Assembly (NCBI GenBank): GCA_022410635.1
Contig: JAJVDF010000137.1
Location: forward strand, 1,736,544-1,800,543
From: Tretioscincus oriximinensis
Taxonomy: Eukaryota; Chordata; Lepidosauria; Squamata; Gymnophthalmidae
Direction: 5' to 3'
Length of the DNA: 64,000 bases
Shown here: in pieces, positions 33,474 through 44,094 of the stretch
Layout: the number at the start of each line of letters is the position of its first letter
How positions within the stretch are numbered: position 1 is the stretch's first letter
Notes under the pieces: generated by a model
The model's database searches: none
What the model saw: only the letters and a program-made list of their open reading frames with translations
What the model was told of the DNA's origin: nothing
Made by a program: the position numbers and the translations under genes

Positions 33474-34440
33474 CCCTATAAATCTTCTCCAAAATACTGT
33501 AGCCTCATTTCACCAACTGTCTTGGGTGTCTATAGCTAGCAATACATTATCAAATCAATAACCCAGACAGAAAAGTAACCTCATTAACTAAAGAGGGCCA
33601 ATTAAATCTCTTGGAAGGGTGACTCGAAATGGATCCATACTATAAGACCATGAAATAAGGAGCTAGCATTCCAGGACCATCAAATCCTTCTTGAAGAACA
33701 GACATGTAGCCAAAATAAAGCCCCTGTTTTACTTGTTAAGACAAGCAGGAAGAACTTTCTTCCTTGGCTCAATGCATTTCTCCTGCCTTGAGGTACAAGA
33801 TTCCACAATGTGGATTCCAGGTGACTTTTATTCCATTAGTGATAGTTTTAATCCATCCACTGGCATTAATTGCAGACAAGGATCCAAAGGATTTAAAACA
33901 TAAGAGATAAAGTGGGCATCCTAGTGCTTGGTCTGTGTGAAAAAAATGGTACACTTGGTTTTAAAAACCGCAGGCAAAAACAGCTCCTATAGTTTTCCAC
34001 AAGGTAAACTGTGCCACCACATCAGCACAGGGCACACTTGCGGCTGCAGGATTCAGGAATCGGGCACAGCGCACATGTGTAAATATCACACGTACAGGAA
34101 CTTGGCACAGCGCACAGGCACCAGTAACACACATCCTGGGATTTCACACTGGCGAAATCTCTGCTTGTCGAGCCCTAGAAGCCACTGACTGCTCAAGTTA
34201 GCCCAAGTTCTTCGTTCGCCTGTCTCAAGAACAACATGACGGCCATCATGGTGGTGTTAATTATCATTTGTGGTGCAAGGAAGGAAGGCGTCTGGATGCA
34301 GCCCAAAACAAATTAATGCTGAATAGCCACAAAAATAGTGGTCAAAGGGAGGGGGGGAATTAAAGAAAATCTATTCCAAGTTAAAACTGGGGTGAATCTT
34401 GAAGGTCAAAACCTAAATGTGATGTAACACTAGTGGGTGT
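33474..34440. other. No gene recognised
   Basis: Anonymous. Around 34010-34140 a phrase recurs in loose tandem (CAGCACAGGGCACACTTGCG, GGGCACAGCGCACATGTG, TTGGCACAGCGCACAGGCAC), a short degenerate minisatellite. Confidence 0.45.
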
Positions 34441-34720
34441 AAGAATTGCCCTGCTGAATCAGCCACAGCCCACTTTGTCCAGCATGCTGTGGGTCTGGTC
34501 ACACATGGCTTTTGAACAGTCTTCAATCCTTAAAAAAGAATACATTTTCTGATTTATTTATTTTTCAATCAAGTTCAAAACTGTTTTATCTGGTTTTCAG
34601 TCCAGCTCTTCGGGACTGAAGATGGTTTAATAGTAGGTGTGTGACCAGGTCAAACCCAGTAGCCCACCAGTTACCCCTGGGCATCTCAAGCAGGAGGAGG
34701 AGGCAAAACTCACCCTCTTG
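34441..34720 (-). repeat. CR1-B 3' fragment, interrupted
   Basis: AAGAATTGCCCTGCTGAATC through GTCCAGCATGCTGTGGGTCT, then about 130 unrelated AT-rich bases, then AGTAGCCCACCAGTTACCCC and GGGCATCTCAAGCAGGAGGA. The interruption at roughly 34508-34640 has no recognised identity. Confidence 0.55.
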
Positions 34721-34829
34721 GCTCCCTGTGTGGGTGTGCGTGCGTATACCATTTATTGTGTGTCATTCCATTTATTGCTTTTGATATTATTTTATTTGTC
34801 ACGGCGGCCAGTTCAAGGGAAATAATGCA

Positions 34830-35110
34830 AAGCTAATTCAAAGGCATAAACGTGCTTTCTACCACCTGCCCCTTCCTTCCTCTCCCCATCAATATTTCAA
34901 CCCTATTAGAAGCAACTTGCTCACTCCTAAGCCGTCCTAAGTACCTGCCTGTTGCTCCGCCAGACAAATGTAAAAGAGCCACGTGTAATCTTTTGAGGTA
35001 GTGATTACTCGGCTTATTCAATTATTTTGAAATTACCATGTACATTTTTAAGATTTCCACTTTCTTCTCAGCCACATTACAGGCTATAAATATGCAGCAT
35101 TTCATGCTCC
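34830..35110. promoter_or_regulatory. AT-rich repeat-free block, possible conserved element
   Basis: TAATCTTTTGAGGTAGTGAT, GGCTTATTCAATTATTTTGA and GGCTATAAATATGCAGCAT occur with no repeat family intruding. This looks like conserved noncoding DNA, but no alignment can be made here. Confidence 0.25.
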
Positions 35111-35560
35111 CGAGTTCTTTATTCCTTCCAGGGCTCAGCCGCTTGCCAGTTGCTCTCGACAANCGAAAGGGGAACCCAAGAATTAGGAGCTGCGAAGGCT
35201 GCCTGGCAAGAGGCTGATGAAGGAATCAGCATGCCAGGTTCCTTCTTCACCTCCCTTCGGGGATCAAATCCTGCCACACGTGGGGCCACCTTGACAAGCA
35301 GTTTGTACAAAAAAAGAATGATAAAAAACGTATAATGGAACTAAATCCTGTGACAGGCCGTGGTGTTGGTGATATGCTGGGATAATTTTCAAGTGTAGCT
35401 TTGCAAATTGCATTCTCTCCACTTTGCTCTTCGACTAGAATTGTGTCGCTCAGAGCCTTAAGACTCNGAGTTTGGTGCGTCTGCACAGAAGCAAGCGGCT
35501 TTGTGTCAGATCATGGGAATAACTCTTGTTTCTAATCCTGCCTCTTTCCCAGTGTCGAGA
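35111..35560. other. No gene recognised
   Basis: Anonymous. Two single Ns (35163, 35467) sit in this interval. Confidence 0.4.
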
Positions 35561-35745
35561 GCCAGTTTGGTGTAGCGGTTACAGTGTTGGACTCTTACCT
35601 GGCAGTATCCTGGTTCAATTCCACACTCCTCCAGGAAGCCAGCCGGATGATTCTGGGCCAATCACAGTTCACAGCCCCTAAGGCTGCCCTGAGACCTTTG
35701 GGTATAGGGTGGGATATAAGTATAAAAAATAAAAATAAAATAACC
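35561..35745 (+). repeat. SINE-1, internally shortened
   Basis: GAGCCAGTTTGGTGTAGCGG (A box) and CCTGGTTCAATTCCACACTC (B box) are clear. The middle is shortened after GGGCCAATCACAGTTC, and the copy then joins the tail CCCTGAGACCTTTGGGTATA with GGGTGGGATATAAGTATAAA. Confidence 0.85.
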
Positions 35746-36257
35746 CTTGGCCACAACTTCCAACAGAATTTTTGCCAGCCTTTTTGAAGAACAGTTCCAG
35801 TGTTTCAGGGGATGGTATTCACATCTTCTTCCTATGTGACTTAGCAGATTAGAGGGGTAGAAATGACCTAATGGGCAGTCCCATTTATCCATCAATAAAT
35901 GACCAACTTCTAGCTCCATCTCTAAATGATGATTTTCCAGCTGCATCGACCTCCCAACACCATTTCCTGCTCATCTCAGCAGCATCTGCACTGGAATAAG
36001 TGAACACTGCATTGAAGGAAGTTCTCAAGGCCTCCACAAAGAGGGTGGTCAGTGCATTTTGTTTCTGCCATCTGTTTTCACCCTCTCCCCCTCGACTGTA
36101 CCCTGAAAGGGGCTTTGTGGAAGATTCTTTAGGTTAAAAGGCAGACAAAGACCACCTCATCTAATCGGTCTTATTTAGAAACCAAACATGAAGCAAAACA
36201 GCCTTGTTTTTCTAATTGCCTTCACCTTCTCTACACTTAAGAATACATAAGAACACT
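35746..36257. other. No gene recognised
   Basis: Anonymous sequence. Confidence 0.4.
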
Positions 36258-36475
36258 GATTTATAACGTCCTTTTCACCAAGGGGTGGCACACATAGCTT
36301 TTGTTGCTTTCTCCACAGCTGACACTGAATTTTGCAGGGCTGAGAGAGTTCTCAATGTCTGTGATTGGCCCAAAATCACCCAGCTGGGTTCATGGAAGAA
36401 GGTGGAATAGAACCAGGCGGCTACCAGGTAAGAGTCCAATGCTCTAATCACTATATAAAATTGGCTCTCATGTAG
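36258..36475 (-). repeat. SINE-1, antisense
   Basis: AGGGCTGAGAGAGTTCTCAA, TTGGCCCAAAATCACCCAGC, GAATAGAACCAGGCGGCTAC (B box reversed), TAAGAGTCCAATGCTCTAAT and ATAAAATTGGCTCTC (A box reversed, damaged). Confidence 0.8.
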
Positions 36476-36710
36476 CATAATATTGTAATAAAATAAGTAT
36501 GGTGACTGATATTCATATTTATTCATTCGTGGATGCAACTTTCTACATATCACTCCTAAATGCATTATGGTTCAATCTTATTAAACAAATGTGGATTGTT
36601 GGTTTTCTGATTCAAATTTTTCCACTTGACCATCTCTATTGTGAACTGGTTGATCATTTCAATCAGTTATTCCTTTGCCCCAAAGCTCCCTTCTTACAAA
36701 CAGTTCCATT
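36476..36710. other. No feature recognised
   Basis: AT-rich spacer between a SINE-1 and a CR1-B. Confidence 0.4.
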
Positions 36711-36960
36711 AAGAACATAAGAAGAGCCATCCTGGATCAGGCCACAGCCCATCAAGTCCAGCATTCTGTGTCACACAGAGGCCCACGAGATGCATCTGGG
36801 CAGTCTGAATAGAGGAAAGCAAATATGCTCCTGTTCATGACTCCCTGCAAATGGAATCTCAGGAAATCCTGCCTGTTGCTCCATCCCGGAGGCAACATCT
36901 AGACACCCAGCCTAGTATCCATTTATACCACTGCTCACCATAACCAAACAACTGGGTTTC
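36711..36960 (-). repeat. CR1-B 3' end, well preserved
   Basis: Starts AAGAACATAAGAAGAGCCAT, the reverse of the TTATGTTC terminus, and runs through GCCCATCAAGTCCAGCATTC and CCTGTTGCTCCATCCCGGAG. It is very close to the copy at 63668. Confidence 0.85.
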
Positions 36961-36978
36961 CTTTGCTACGTGAGTCAA

Positions 36979-37018
36979 TGCAATATGGGGTGGGATAAAA
37001 ATGCAAATAAATAAAATA
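36979..37018 (+). repeat. Stand-alone SINE/LINE 3' tail fragment
   Basis: TATGGGGTGGGATAAAAATG then CAAATAAATAAAATA. Only the terminal tail is present. Confidence 0.55.
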
Positions 37019-37860
37019 TTGCTGGGCAAATCTTACAATTTGTAACAAGCATCTCTAAATGCACACACTGAAGTGTTGCAGTGAAATATTAACCATGACA
37101 GGCTAATTAAAAGTCCAATATAATTTCATCTTGACCAAGGGACCCTTCGCCAGGGTTGGAGGAGGGAGAAAGGGAAATGGTGACTTCTATTTGGTGTGAC
37201 TTTCCTGGAAGTGCTAGCCACTCAAGCGTGAAAGAGAATAGATGGCAGAAAAGACAGACATTAGAATTTCCACCTGACATTTACATAGGAACTCAGGGGT
37301 CTCTGGAGACAAATGAAAGCACTTGTTATAGGCTGGGGTTTTTTTACATGTGGCATTTGGAGAGATTTTCTTCTGTTTTTGCAGAGACCTGATCCAGGCT
37401 TCATCCGCTGCAGCTTCCCAGTTCTAGATTTTTTACACACGACATCCGCAAAGGATTTTTGTCTTTTTTTCTAAAAACAGAATCAACTCCAGTTTGGGCA
37501 ATTCCATTGTCCTCTGTATATTTCATGAAACTCAGAGACCTTGAATATAACTTTGTATGAGTAGAATTCCCAGCCTTCCCTCAAATGTCAGGAGAGTTGG
37601 ACACATATTTCAGACACTAAGTGGTGTGAAGGAAAAGCAGCTTGCAGTGGCTGGAAAACACGCGTCTAGACCCGGACAAAACAGCCCACATTGCTTTCCA
37701 CATTTATGATTTGACAACCCTACAGACAGCCCAGACAAGGTGCTTCTCCAGAAGAGGCAAAACATAAAGCTCCTGCAACTGTTGAACGTAAGTCTCCTAG
37801 ATCCTGAAATGCATTGTGACTTGCCTCCCCAGTCTCTGTCGGATTCTGTTTCTTCCCTTC
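37019..37860. other. No gene recognised
   Basis: Anonymous. A 78-codon frame at 37156-37392 has no domain. Confidence 0.4.
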
Positions 37861-38115
37861 CCCATTTATTTATTTATTTATTTATTTAGCTACACTTCCA
37901 TTCTTCCCTAGATCCAAAGGATTCCAGACAGTGAACAAGGAGATACAAAAGTGGCATATTAAAAACCACAGCAGTGCCTGTTTTTCCACAGGTTAAAGAG
38001 GAGAGCCTTCAAAGGTTACCTAAATGAATACAGTGATGATGCTTGATGCTCCTCAGAAAAAGAGGCTCTTCCATTGTCTGGGGCCACCACAGAGAAGGCC
38101 CTGCCCCAGGTTCCC
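37861..38115 (-). repeat. Probable LINE 3' fragment with ATTT tail
   Basis: The plus strand begins with five or more TTTA units (37864-37890), an A-rich tail of an antisense retroelement. AACACAGCAGTGCC-like and GGGGCCACCACAGAGAAGG phrases typical of abundant lizard LINE-type repeats follow. Family uncertain. Confidence 0.4.
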
Positions 38116-38574
38116 AGGCCACGGCCATTGAGAGTAGTGGTACATGTCCAACATTTCTTCTTCCTTTCAGGTTAAGCATATGGGTCTTTGTAAAGGAAGG
38201 GGGCAAATTGGATTATCCTACCCACTCTTGACTCTGAACACCACTTTAGAGGTTCCATTTTAGCTCTAGCGGTGCTAAAAAACACTGAAAGAACAGAAAA
38301 ATCCTCTCCCTTCCCTTCCTATCACATCAGCACGGATGCAATGAGGAAGAAGAGCAAGGGATTTCTCCCAGCGCTTTCAAACCAAAAATTAAGTCTTCAT
38401 ACCATGTCCGGTAAGCTGAAAGAGGGTGGCAGGTGTTTTGCAGGGATGGTGAGGACCCGATGGGTGATCTGGGTGCTGCAACCTTTCACTATACTCCTGC
38501 ATGGACTTTCTGGAATAAAACAGTCCAGAGAGTTTGTTCTGAAATATCCAAGCATGGAATGAGTCAGTGATGCC
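38116..38574. other. No gene recognised; dispersed 26-base repeat at 38508-38533
   Basis: TTCTGGAATAAAACAGTCCA plus GAGAGT is shared exactly with 4556-4581. Flanks are only loosely similar. This may mark an LTR-type repeat, with AATAAA as its polyadenylation signal. Confidence 0.4.
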
Positions 38575-38860
38575 TGGATGCAGCCTGAATGAAATCTCAT
38601 GTTGTCCTGGGATGGTTTCCTGAAATGCCATTTGTAGGGAGTTGAGAACAGTTTTGCCTCCTCCTTCTGCTTGAGATGCCCAGGGCAATTGGTGGGCCAT
38701 TGTAGACTATGGCAAGGCCATTTTGGCTCTTCACAGTCAAGAACTAGTGAGAATTTTGCCCAGGTGCAATTGGTGGGCCACTGGGTGAGACAGAATACTG
38801 GACTAGATGGGCTCTCGCCCCATTCAGCAGGGGTCCTCTTAGGTTTTTATGTAACATTAC
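38575..38860 (+). repeat. CR1-B 3' region, partly duplicated, with FB remnant
   Basis: CTGAAATGCCATTTGTAGGG, TTTTGCCTCCTCCTTCTGCT and CAATTGGTGGGCCATTGTAG are interrupted at about 38695-38725 by an FB-like TGTAGACTATGGCAAGGCCA. It then repeats CAATTGGTGGGCCACTGGGT and ends near CTTAGGTTTTTATGT. Confidence 0.65.
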
Positions 38861-39598
38861 CCTAAACCTCTTTCCTATACATGGAGGGTAAACATAATCC
38901 CTCCCCAAAAGCACCAAATCAAATCTTGGAATAGTCATTACAGGATTTCCTAACTTTTCATTTAAAACACACTGTCCCAGACTGGTCTTTCCTTTTGAAA
39001 GGACGGATGAGTTTCTCCAGAATAGCCCATCAGGCCTCCTGCCTGCGCTTAAAAGTGTCGCCCTTGTCTCCAGGGTCTTCTCAATGGAAGTGTGGCGGTT
39101 GGGGGCTTCAGTGCAGGCTGGTGATTTCGGAATGACTCGACACCTACGTTCCTCTTCCCTTCCAGCAGGCGAAACATTTAGCTGCTTCTGTTGTAATAAC
39201 ATTAGCAAATACTGTGGGTTGACGCTTAGCAACAGTGACACGTACCTGTAATTAAGGCGACACGCTGTAATGGGAGGGAGACTAATTTATGGGATGCCAC
39301 AGATTTCCCTGTCATATCGCTTAGGAGACAAGGGGGGGGGGGGCAGCCCCAGACAGAATGTTTCCCATGACGCCCCATCCTAAGGCTAGGGGAAGCAATC
39401 TAGCCCTATTAAACTCATTTACCTGCTTGACACTGACACAGGCAAGGCATGAAAAAGGCCTGTGGGGAGGAAGGCTTTAACAAAGGGGACATCATCATTC
39501 TTTGCTAAAGGGGGGGGGGGAACCCTGATGTCATATTTCTCCTCTGCTTCACTATCAAAATTAGCATCAGGTACCTCACAGGTGTGTGTGTGTGTGTG
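38861..39598. other. No gene recognised; G runs and GT repeat
   Basis: A 165-codon minus-strand frame (38744-39241) spans CR1-B and unique sequence and has no domain. Positions 39240-39320 (TGTAATTAAGGCGACACGCT) look quiet and repeat-free. G runs of 11-12 lie at 39332-39343 and 39510-39520, and a GT microsatellite lies at 39582-39600. Confidence 0.45.
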
Positions 39599-39846
39599 TG
39601 TTAGGGGCGGCTTCCCTGCCAGGAGGAACAAAGGGTTAATGCAGTAGTCACTGAAAAGGTCCAGCTGCTACTCATTGACTAACAACTGGGGAACGTTCTG
39701 GGCCAGTACTGAACACCCATTGGCTGAAGGACCTGAGGTCACAGTATAAAAGGGCAGCATTTCAACCAGCCAGCCACTCCAGTTCTGATTAAGCTGCTAG
39801 CCATAGAGTTGACCAGTAAATCACTGTCTCAGTACTGCCACCCACA
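39599..39846 (+). repeat. Candidate solo LTR
   Basis: A 248-base unit from TGTTAGGGGCGG to GCCACCCACA has TG...CA ends. A canonical TATAAAAG lies at 39745-39752 and AGTAAA near 39815, in LTR order. Its left border merges into a GT repeat and no target duplication is visible, so it could also be unrelated promoter-like DNA. Confidence 0.35.
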
Positions 39847-39854
39847 GGTCCCAA

Positions 39855-39926
39855 ATGTGGACTGCCATAGTCTACACTGGCATGTGGATGACCAATCTCT
39901 GTCCATCTGGCTTAGTTGGGACAAGG
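39855..39926. mobile_element. FB foldback element, copy 9 (right half)
   Basis: GGACTGCCATAGTCTACACT, GGCATGTGGATGACCAATCT, then TGGCTTAGTTGGGACAAGG as the terminus. A deletion removes the usual GAATAAGG stretch. Confidence 0.7.
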
Positions 39927-40429
39927 GCTCTGAAGCAACATGACAAAGGACTGGGTGAAACTTTAATACAATTGCAATGCTACAGGCTAACCACAAGGCA
40001 GGCATCCCTTGCATCAGGCAAAAATAAAGTTCAGGAGAACATTTCAAGGGCTTTTTTTAAAAAGAAGAAAGAAAGAGAGGGGACCATTAAAATGATTGCC
40101 ATTTTTGAGAGTCCTATTTCTGGAACAACTGCAGCACTGTGAATGTGGCTATGCAAATGGAAAGATTATTTCTGCATAATGTTAAACAGGGAACAGTAAT
40201 GAGTCCCACTTTAGTTCCCATATAATAAAATGTATAAATTGGAAAGAGAAGGAGGGTGGAAAATGTTTCAACTGCAGCACTTGAGGAAAGAAATTCAACC
40301 TTCCACAGGAGATTTAGTTGAGCTCCGTGTACAGCGGGTAACACCCCTTGAATTACACTGAAGCTTGGAAAGGCCCACGACCAATGGGAGAGTGTCTACT
40401 ACTTTAGTCCCGTTTCAATTCTGCAAGGC
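39927..40429. other. No gene recognised
   Basis: Anonymous sequence. Confidence 0.4.
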
Positions 40430-40596
40430 CCTGTGCCCACTGAACCTTATTCGAGCGAGGGTTCATTGGGATATATTCTCAGGACAGAGCTTGGCCATCC
40501 ACATGCAATATGGGGTCTGCCATAGTCTATACTAGTATCTAAATGGAAGACTCCTCTTCCAAGGTATAGACCAGAATGAGGCTTAGTGGGGACAGA
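40430..40596. mobile_element. FB foldback element, copy 10 (full length)
   Basis: CCCTGTGCCCACTGAACCTTATTCG-type left end, CAGGACAGAGCTTGGCCATC as the inverted left arm, GGTCTGCCATAGTCTATACT as the right arm and GAATGAGGCTTAGTGGGGAC as the right end. About 167 bases, with both outer and inner inversions. Confidence 0.8.
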
Positions 40597-40712
40597 AGCA
40601 AGAGAGACAGAAATGAGCTGAAAGAACCATACTTTGGAGCCTTCTAAATGGATCAGATCAAAGGGGAACTTTGCTGGCATGAAGCCAGCAGCAAAGAAGT
40701 CAGTGAACTAAA

Positions 40713-40945
40713 GAGGAGGAGGAGGAGGAGGAGGCTTTAATAATCCACTTTTCTCTCCCAAAGGGACTCAAAGCAGCTTAGAAGCTTATTTTTCACCCAC
40801 AGCCTTACGTTCTGACTTCCCCACCATGCTATGATGCTCCCCATATATCTAATTGCCATTTCTTGCTTTCAAATAGCTGGGTTGGCTGGAACTGAGGCCA
40901 GCAGAGGGCACTCACCCCTCTCCACAACCAACCCAGGGCTTTGAG
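40713..40945 (-). repeat. SINE-2, antisense
   Basis: An AGG/GGA-rich tail, CCAAAGGGACTCAAAGCAGC, TTGCTTTCAAATAGCTGGGT, GAACTGAGGCCAGCAGAGGG and CACTCACCCCTCTCCACAAC. The head past this point is missing. Confidence 0.8.
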
Positions 40946-40947
40946 TG

Positions 40948-41010
40948 CAAGTGAACGCAAGAACCTCAGAGGAGCCCATCTAATCCAGCCCTCTGTCTCC
41001 CACAGTGGCT
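40948..41010 (-). repeat. CR1-B 3' end fragment
   Basis: GCAAGAACCTCAGAGGAGCC and ATCTAATCCAGCCCTCTGTC, cut off by an FB element. Confidence 0.65.
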
Positions 41011-41078
41011 CATCCACATGCTGGAATAGACTACGGCAAGGGCATGCCATAGTCTACACCAGCAAACAGATGCCATGT
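41011..41078. mobile_element. FB foldback element, copy 11 (inner palindrome only)
   Basis: CATCCACATGCTGGAATAGA with CTACGGCAAGGGC pairs against GCATGCCATAGTCTACACCA with GCAAACAGATGCC. Both outer ends are lost. Confidence 0.65.
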
Positions 41079-41335
41079 AATGAGAGGAGCCTTGCTGAAT
41101 GTGCCAGAGCCCATCTAGCCCAGCCTTCTGTCTCACCCAGTGGCCCATCCATTGCCCCTGGGCATCTCAAGAAGAATGGGGCAAAATCTTTGCCTGTTCT
41201 TCACTCCCTGCAAATGGCATTTCAGGAGTCCTGCCTGTTGCTCCATCCTAGAGGCAGGATCAAGCGATCCATCCCAGTAGCTATTGATACCCTTGGCTTC
41301 CATGAGCTTGTCTAATCCTGCCTTAAAGCTATCCA
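41079..41335 (-). repeat. CR1-B 3' region, well preserved
   Basis: GAGGAGCCTTGCTGAATGTG, GCCCAGCCTTCTGTCTCACC, GGGCATCTCAAGAAGAATGG, CTCCCTGCAAATGGCATTTC and CCATGAGCTTGTCTAATCCT. It includes the C-terminal ORF2 codons on the minus strand. Confidence 0.8.
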
Positions 41336-41418
41336 GGCCGCCATTGTCTACCCTGGCATGCAAATGGACAAGCTCTGTCCCAAGATGTTACCCAGAATAA
41401 GTCTCCGTATGGACAAAC
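41336..41418. mobile_element. FB foldback element, copy 12 (right half)
   Basis: GGCCGCCATTGTCTACCCTG, GCATGCAAATGGACAAGCTC, ACCCAGAATAAGTCTCCGTA. It starts exactly where the CR1-B homology ends. Confidence 0.6.
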
Positions 41419-43959
41419 CCAGGTTTCCTAGGAAACGTGAATGCTGTATGCCACACCTCTATGCCACATGACATATTTTCATCCAAATGAGTTGTGGGAG
41501 CCGCCAAACATGTTAGATTACGATCATAGTCCCTGTAGCACCTGCTGCTGCTGATGCTCGAGATGGCTTGCAGATGGGAATAGTTGGTTGCCATCTCCCA
41601 TAAGTAAAAATTTGGGAGTGCATGCAAAGGCCGTTAGCGTAGCCTCTAGAATATGGAATAGCACCTCTTTACCCTATCCTTTCACTGAAGAAACAGCTTC
41701 TCCTTTCGAGGCCTCGTCATTTATCGCTTTGATGCTCTTGTAATGAGCCCTGAGACAGAAATACAGGTGAGAAATATAAACACATATAAATTCCCTGTAG
41801 TGGAGGACAAGTCTCCCTAGGCCAGCCTGTCCTCTGGTCCTGAGTGGCCAGGCTGCCTCTGTCGAGGGCCCAGTCCCTGCACTGGACAGTCACCTGCCTC
41901 CCCCAGCTGCTGCATGTCTCCCCCATGCATCTTAATGCCTCCCAGCACACTGGGAAACCTCTGTCTGTACATCCAGGCATGTTTTGGTGATGGGTGGGTG
42001 CAAGGAGACGTGCCATTGGGGTAGCAGCTGCTTGGTCAGTGTTGGCTTCTGCACCTCAACAGAAACCCAGTTTTGCCTTTGGAAGACTAATATGTGAACT
42101 TTCCTGGAACCCATCACTCTCCCCATCAACCCCACACACACAAACACACACAGACACTGCAAAATATATTTGCCTGTTTGTTGTGGATCCCAACACACCA
42201 GCTGTCTGCCTCCTTTGTGAAAACACACAGGAAGATTTATTACAGGAAGACAGAAGAGGTTGGTCTGTTCCACTATTAACTGAAGCCAAGCTGTCATCTC
42301 TGCCTTCTCAGGCACTGCACTGAACAGTAGTCGCCTGAGCCACTGCAGGAAGCCAAGAGAGCTGCAAGCAATGGGGAAAGGCCACCGTCCTGCAAAGGGA
42401 CTCGTGCTTGGCAGACAAGGCCCCGGTCTCCCCAAGAGCTTCTTATTTAACTCGTCTTGGGGTGGGGGCTGGGGGGGTTCAGGAAGGTTCCTGATGTTCC
42501 TTGTAGAGCCACCTCTTGTCTGATAAAAGCAGCCTAAAAACGGGGTGGAAGACCTTGTGTTTTCCCACCTGTTCTTAGATTCAAATTCCTATCAGTGTGG
42601 AGCAGCGATGGCAGGACTTATCTGGAGGGTCACAATGGAGAAAGGGAGAAATCTGAGTTCCTAACAGATTCCAGTTCTCCCATCTGCCCTCCGACAAAAC
42701 AAAGTGAAGTTGGCACACAGGAGCTCAGGTGGGCCTGCCACCAAATCCTGGCGGTGAGGAAATCAGCCCACTAGTACCCTCAAGAGGCTGGGAAGTTAAC
42801 CGGGGTTATAATCTGTATAGTGTTCCAGGAAACCATTGTCTCTGTTCAGTCCCTTTTTGGAGAGCACAGCTGGCTGTCATTTTGAATGGCTTGAAAAACA
42901 GATTGAACAAACCATTTGCGTAGAGCAGGGATATTAATGTATAAAAGTAAAATCAAACTGGGCTTTTGGAGGTTGATCATATACAAAGGATCAACCTCTC
43001 TGTGGAAATATAAAAAAGTGGACGCATATTTTAAGAATAAGCAGCTGAAAGCTTCATATTGATTACCATCTCCAGGAAGCTCCTGCTGTGCCTCCCTTTT
43101 CCTTGTCAGTCTAAGGTGCTATGAGGTCCCCTTGGACCTATGCTAACATCGTTTAAATAAACCTCTCTAATTTACCCAGTAAAGTTAGGGAAACTCTGAA
43201 TTTGTCGACAAGCCAGGATCTCATCTTACTTCAGTTTTTTTAAAGGTGATAAGTTAAGAGAGTAGGGATCAGGTTGCCTGGGAGCTGCTCCTGTGGGGAA
43301 AGGTTGCCAACTGATACAGCAGGTGCTGGGCTTGCGTTCGTCTGCCAGCCCAATGCTGTTCTTAACTACTCTACCACCACCAGGGGAAAGGCAAGGGAAA
43401 ATCATAGGAAAATATGCCTGATGGTGTAGGGCTACTTTGCTGTTCTGGGGAAATATACTGATACCACAGTTACAAAAGCTCCTGCAGAAATCCACCCATT
43501 TCTATGCAAAGGTTTGGACTGAGGGATTCTGTTGAGGCTACAAAGCAAATCAGTCGCCGTCAAATTGCCTCGTGTTTTAACCACCTCCCACTAGTGACAC
43601 CCAAATTGCCTTTAGGAACACGAAGAGGAAGTTAAATCTTGACCCCTAACAGCAACTGGCAGAAATGTCACTGAGATGCAGCAAAGGAAGGCCTGTTGCT
43701 TTAAATCCCAGAATTGCAGACTGTTCTTCAGAAACAAATACCGCCTTTTTCTTGCTTTCATAGATTTCCTTTCCCCAAGATTACTTGATTTGAAAGCTGT
43801 GATCAAGACTTAGCAGAGATACAAAAGTAAATCCTTGAACAATGCCTGAAGAGCCGACTACAAGCAACCAACAAACCGGCCAGGAATACAGTCGACCAGG
43901 TGTCGAAAATCACAAGTCTCATTGTTTCCTAAGCCTTGCAGGAGTTAAGGCAGGAGATC
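41419..43959. other. No gene recognised; small repeats
   Basis: A 167-codon minus frame (41932-42435) overlaps a plus frame and lacks any domain. A CA-rich run lies at 42129-42150. A perfect 10-base inverted repeat (GAGGTTGATC / GATCAACCTC) lies at 42969-42998. The dispersed motif GGAAGCTCCTGCTGTGCCTC lies at 43075-43140. Confidence 0.45.
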
Positions 43960-44050
43960 TCTCAAGGCCACTTGCAGGGAGTCAAGGGCTGGACTTCCAC
44001 TTCCGCCTGAGATGCCCAGGAGCAACTGGGGGCCCCCAGGTGAGATGGGA
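43960..44050 (+). repeat. CR1-B fragment, diverged
   Basis: GGCCACTTGCAGGGAGTCAA, CCGCCTGAGATGCCCAGGAG and CCCAGGTGAGATGGGATGC. Sense order, short. Confidence 0.5.
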
Positions 44051-44094
44051 TGCAGATCTAAGCAGTCCTTGTTTGCGCTGAGTTCTTGTTCTGG

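Noticed and set aside
38744..39241. 165-codon minus-strand frame
   Set aside because: Its C-terminal part is antisense CR1-B and the rest has no recognisable motif.
41932..42435. 167-codon minus-strand frame
   Set aside because: No domain, and an open plus-strand frame covers the same bases. A microsatellite is included.
42969..42998. Perfect 10-base inverted repeat with 10-base spacer
   Set aside because: Short enough to occur by chance in 64 kb, and nothing nearby supports a function.
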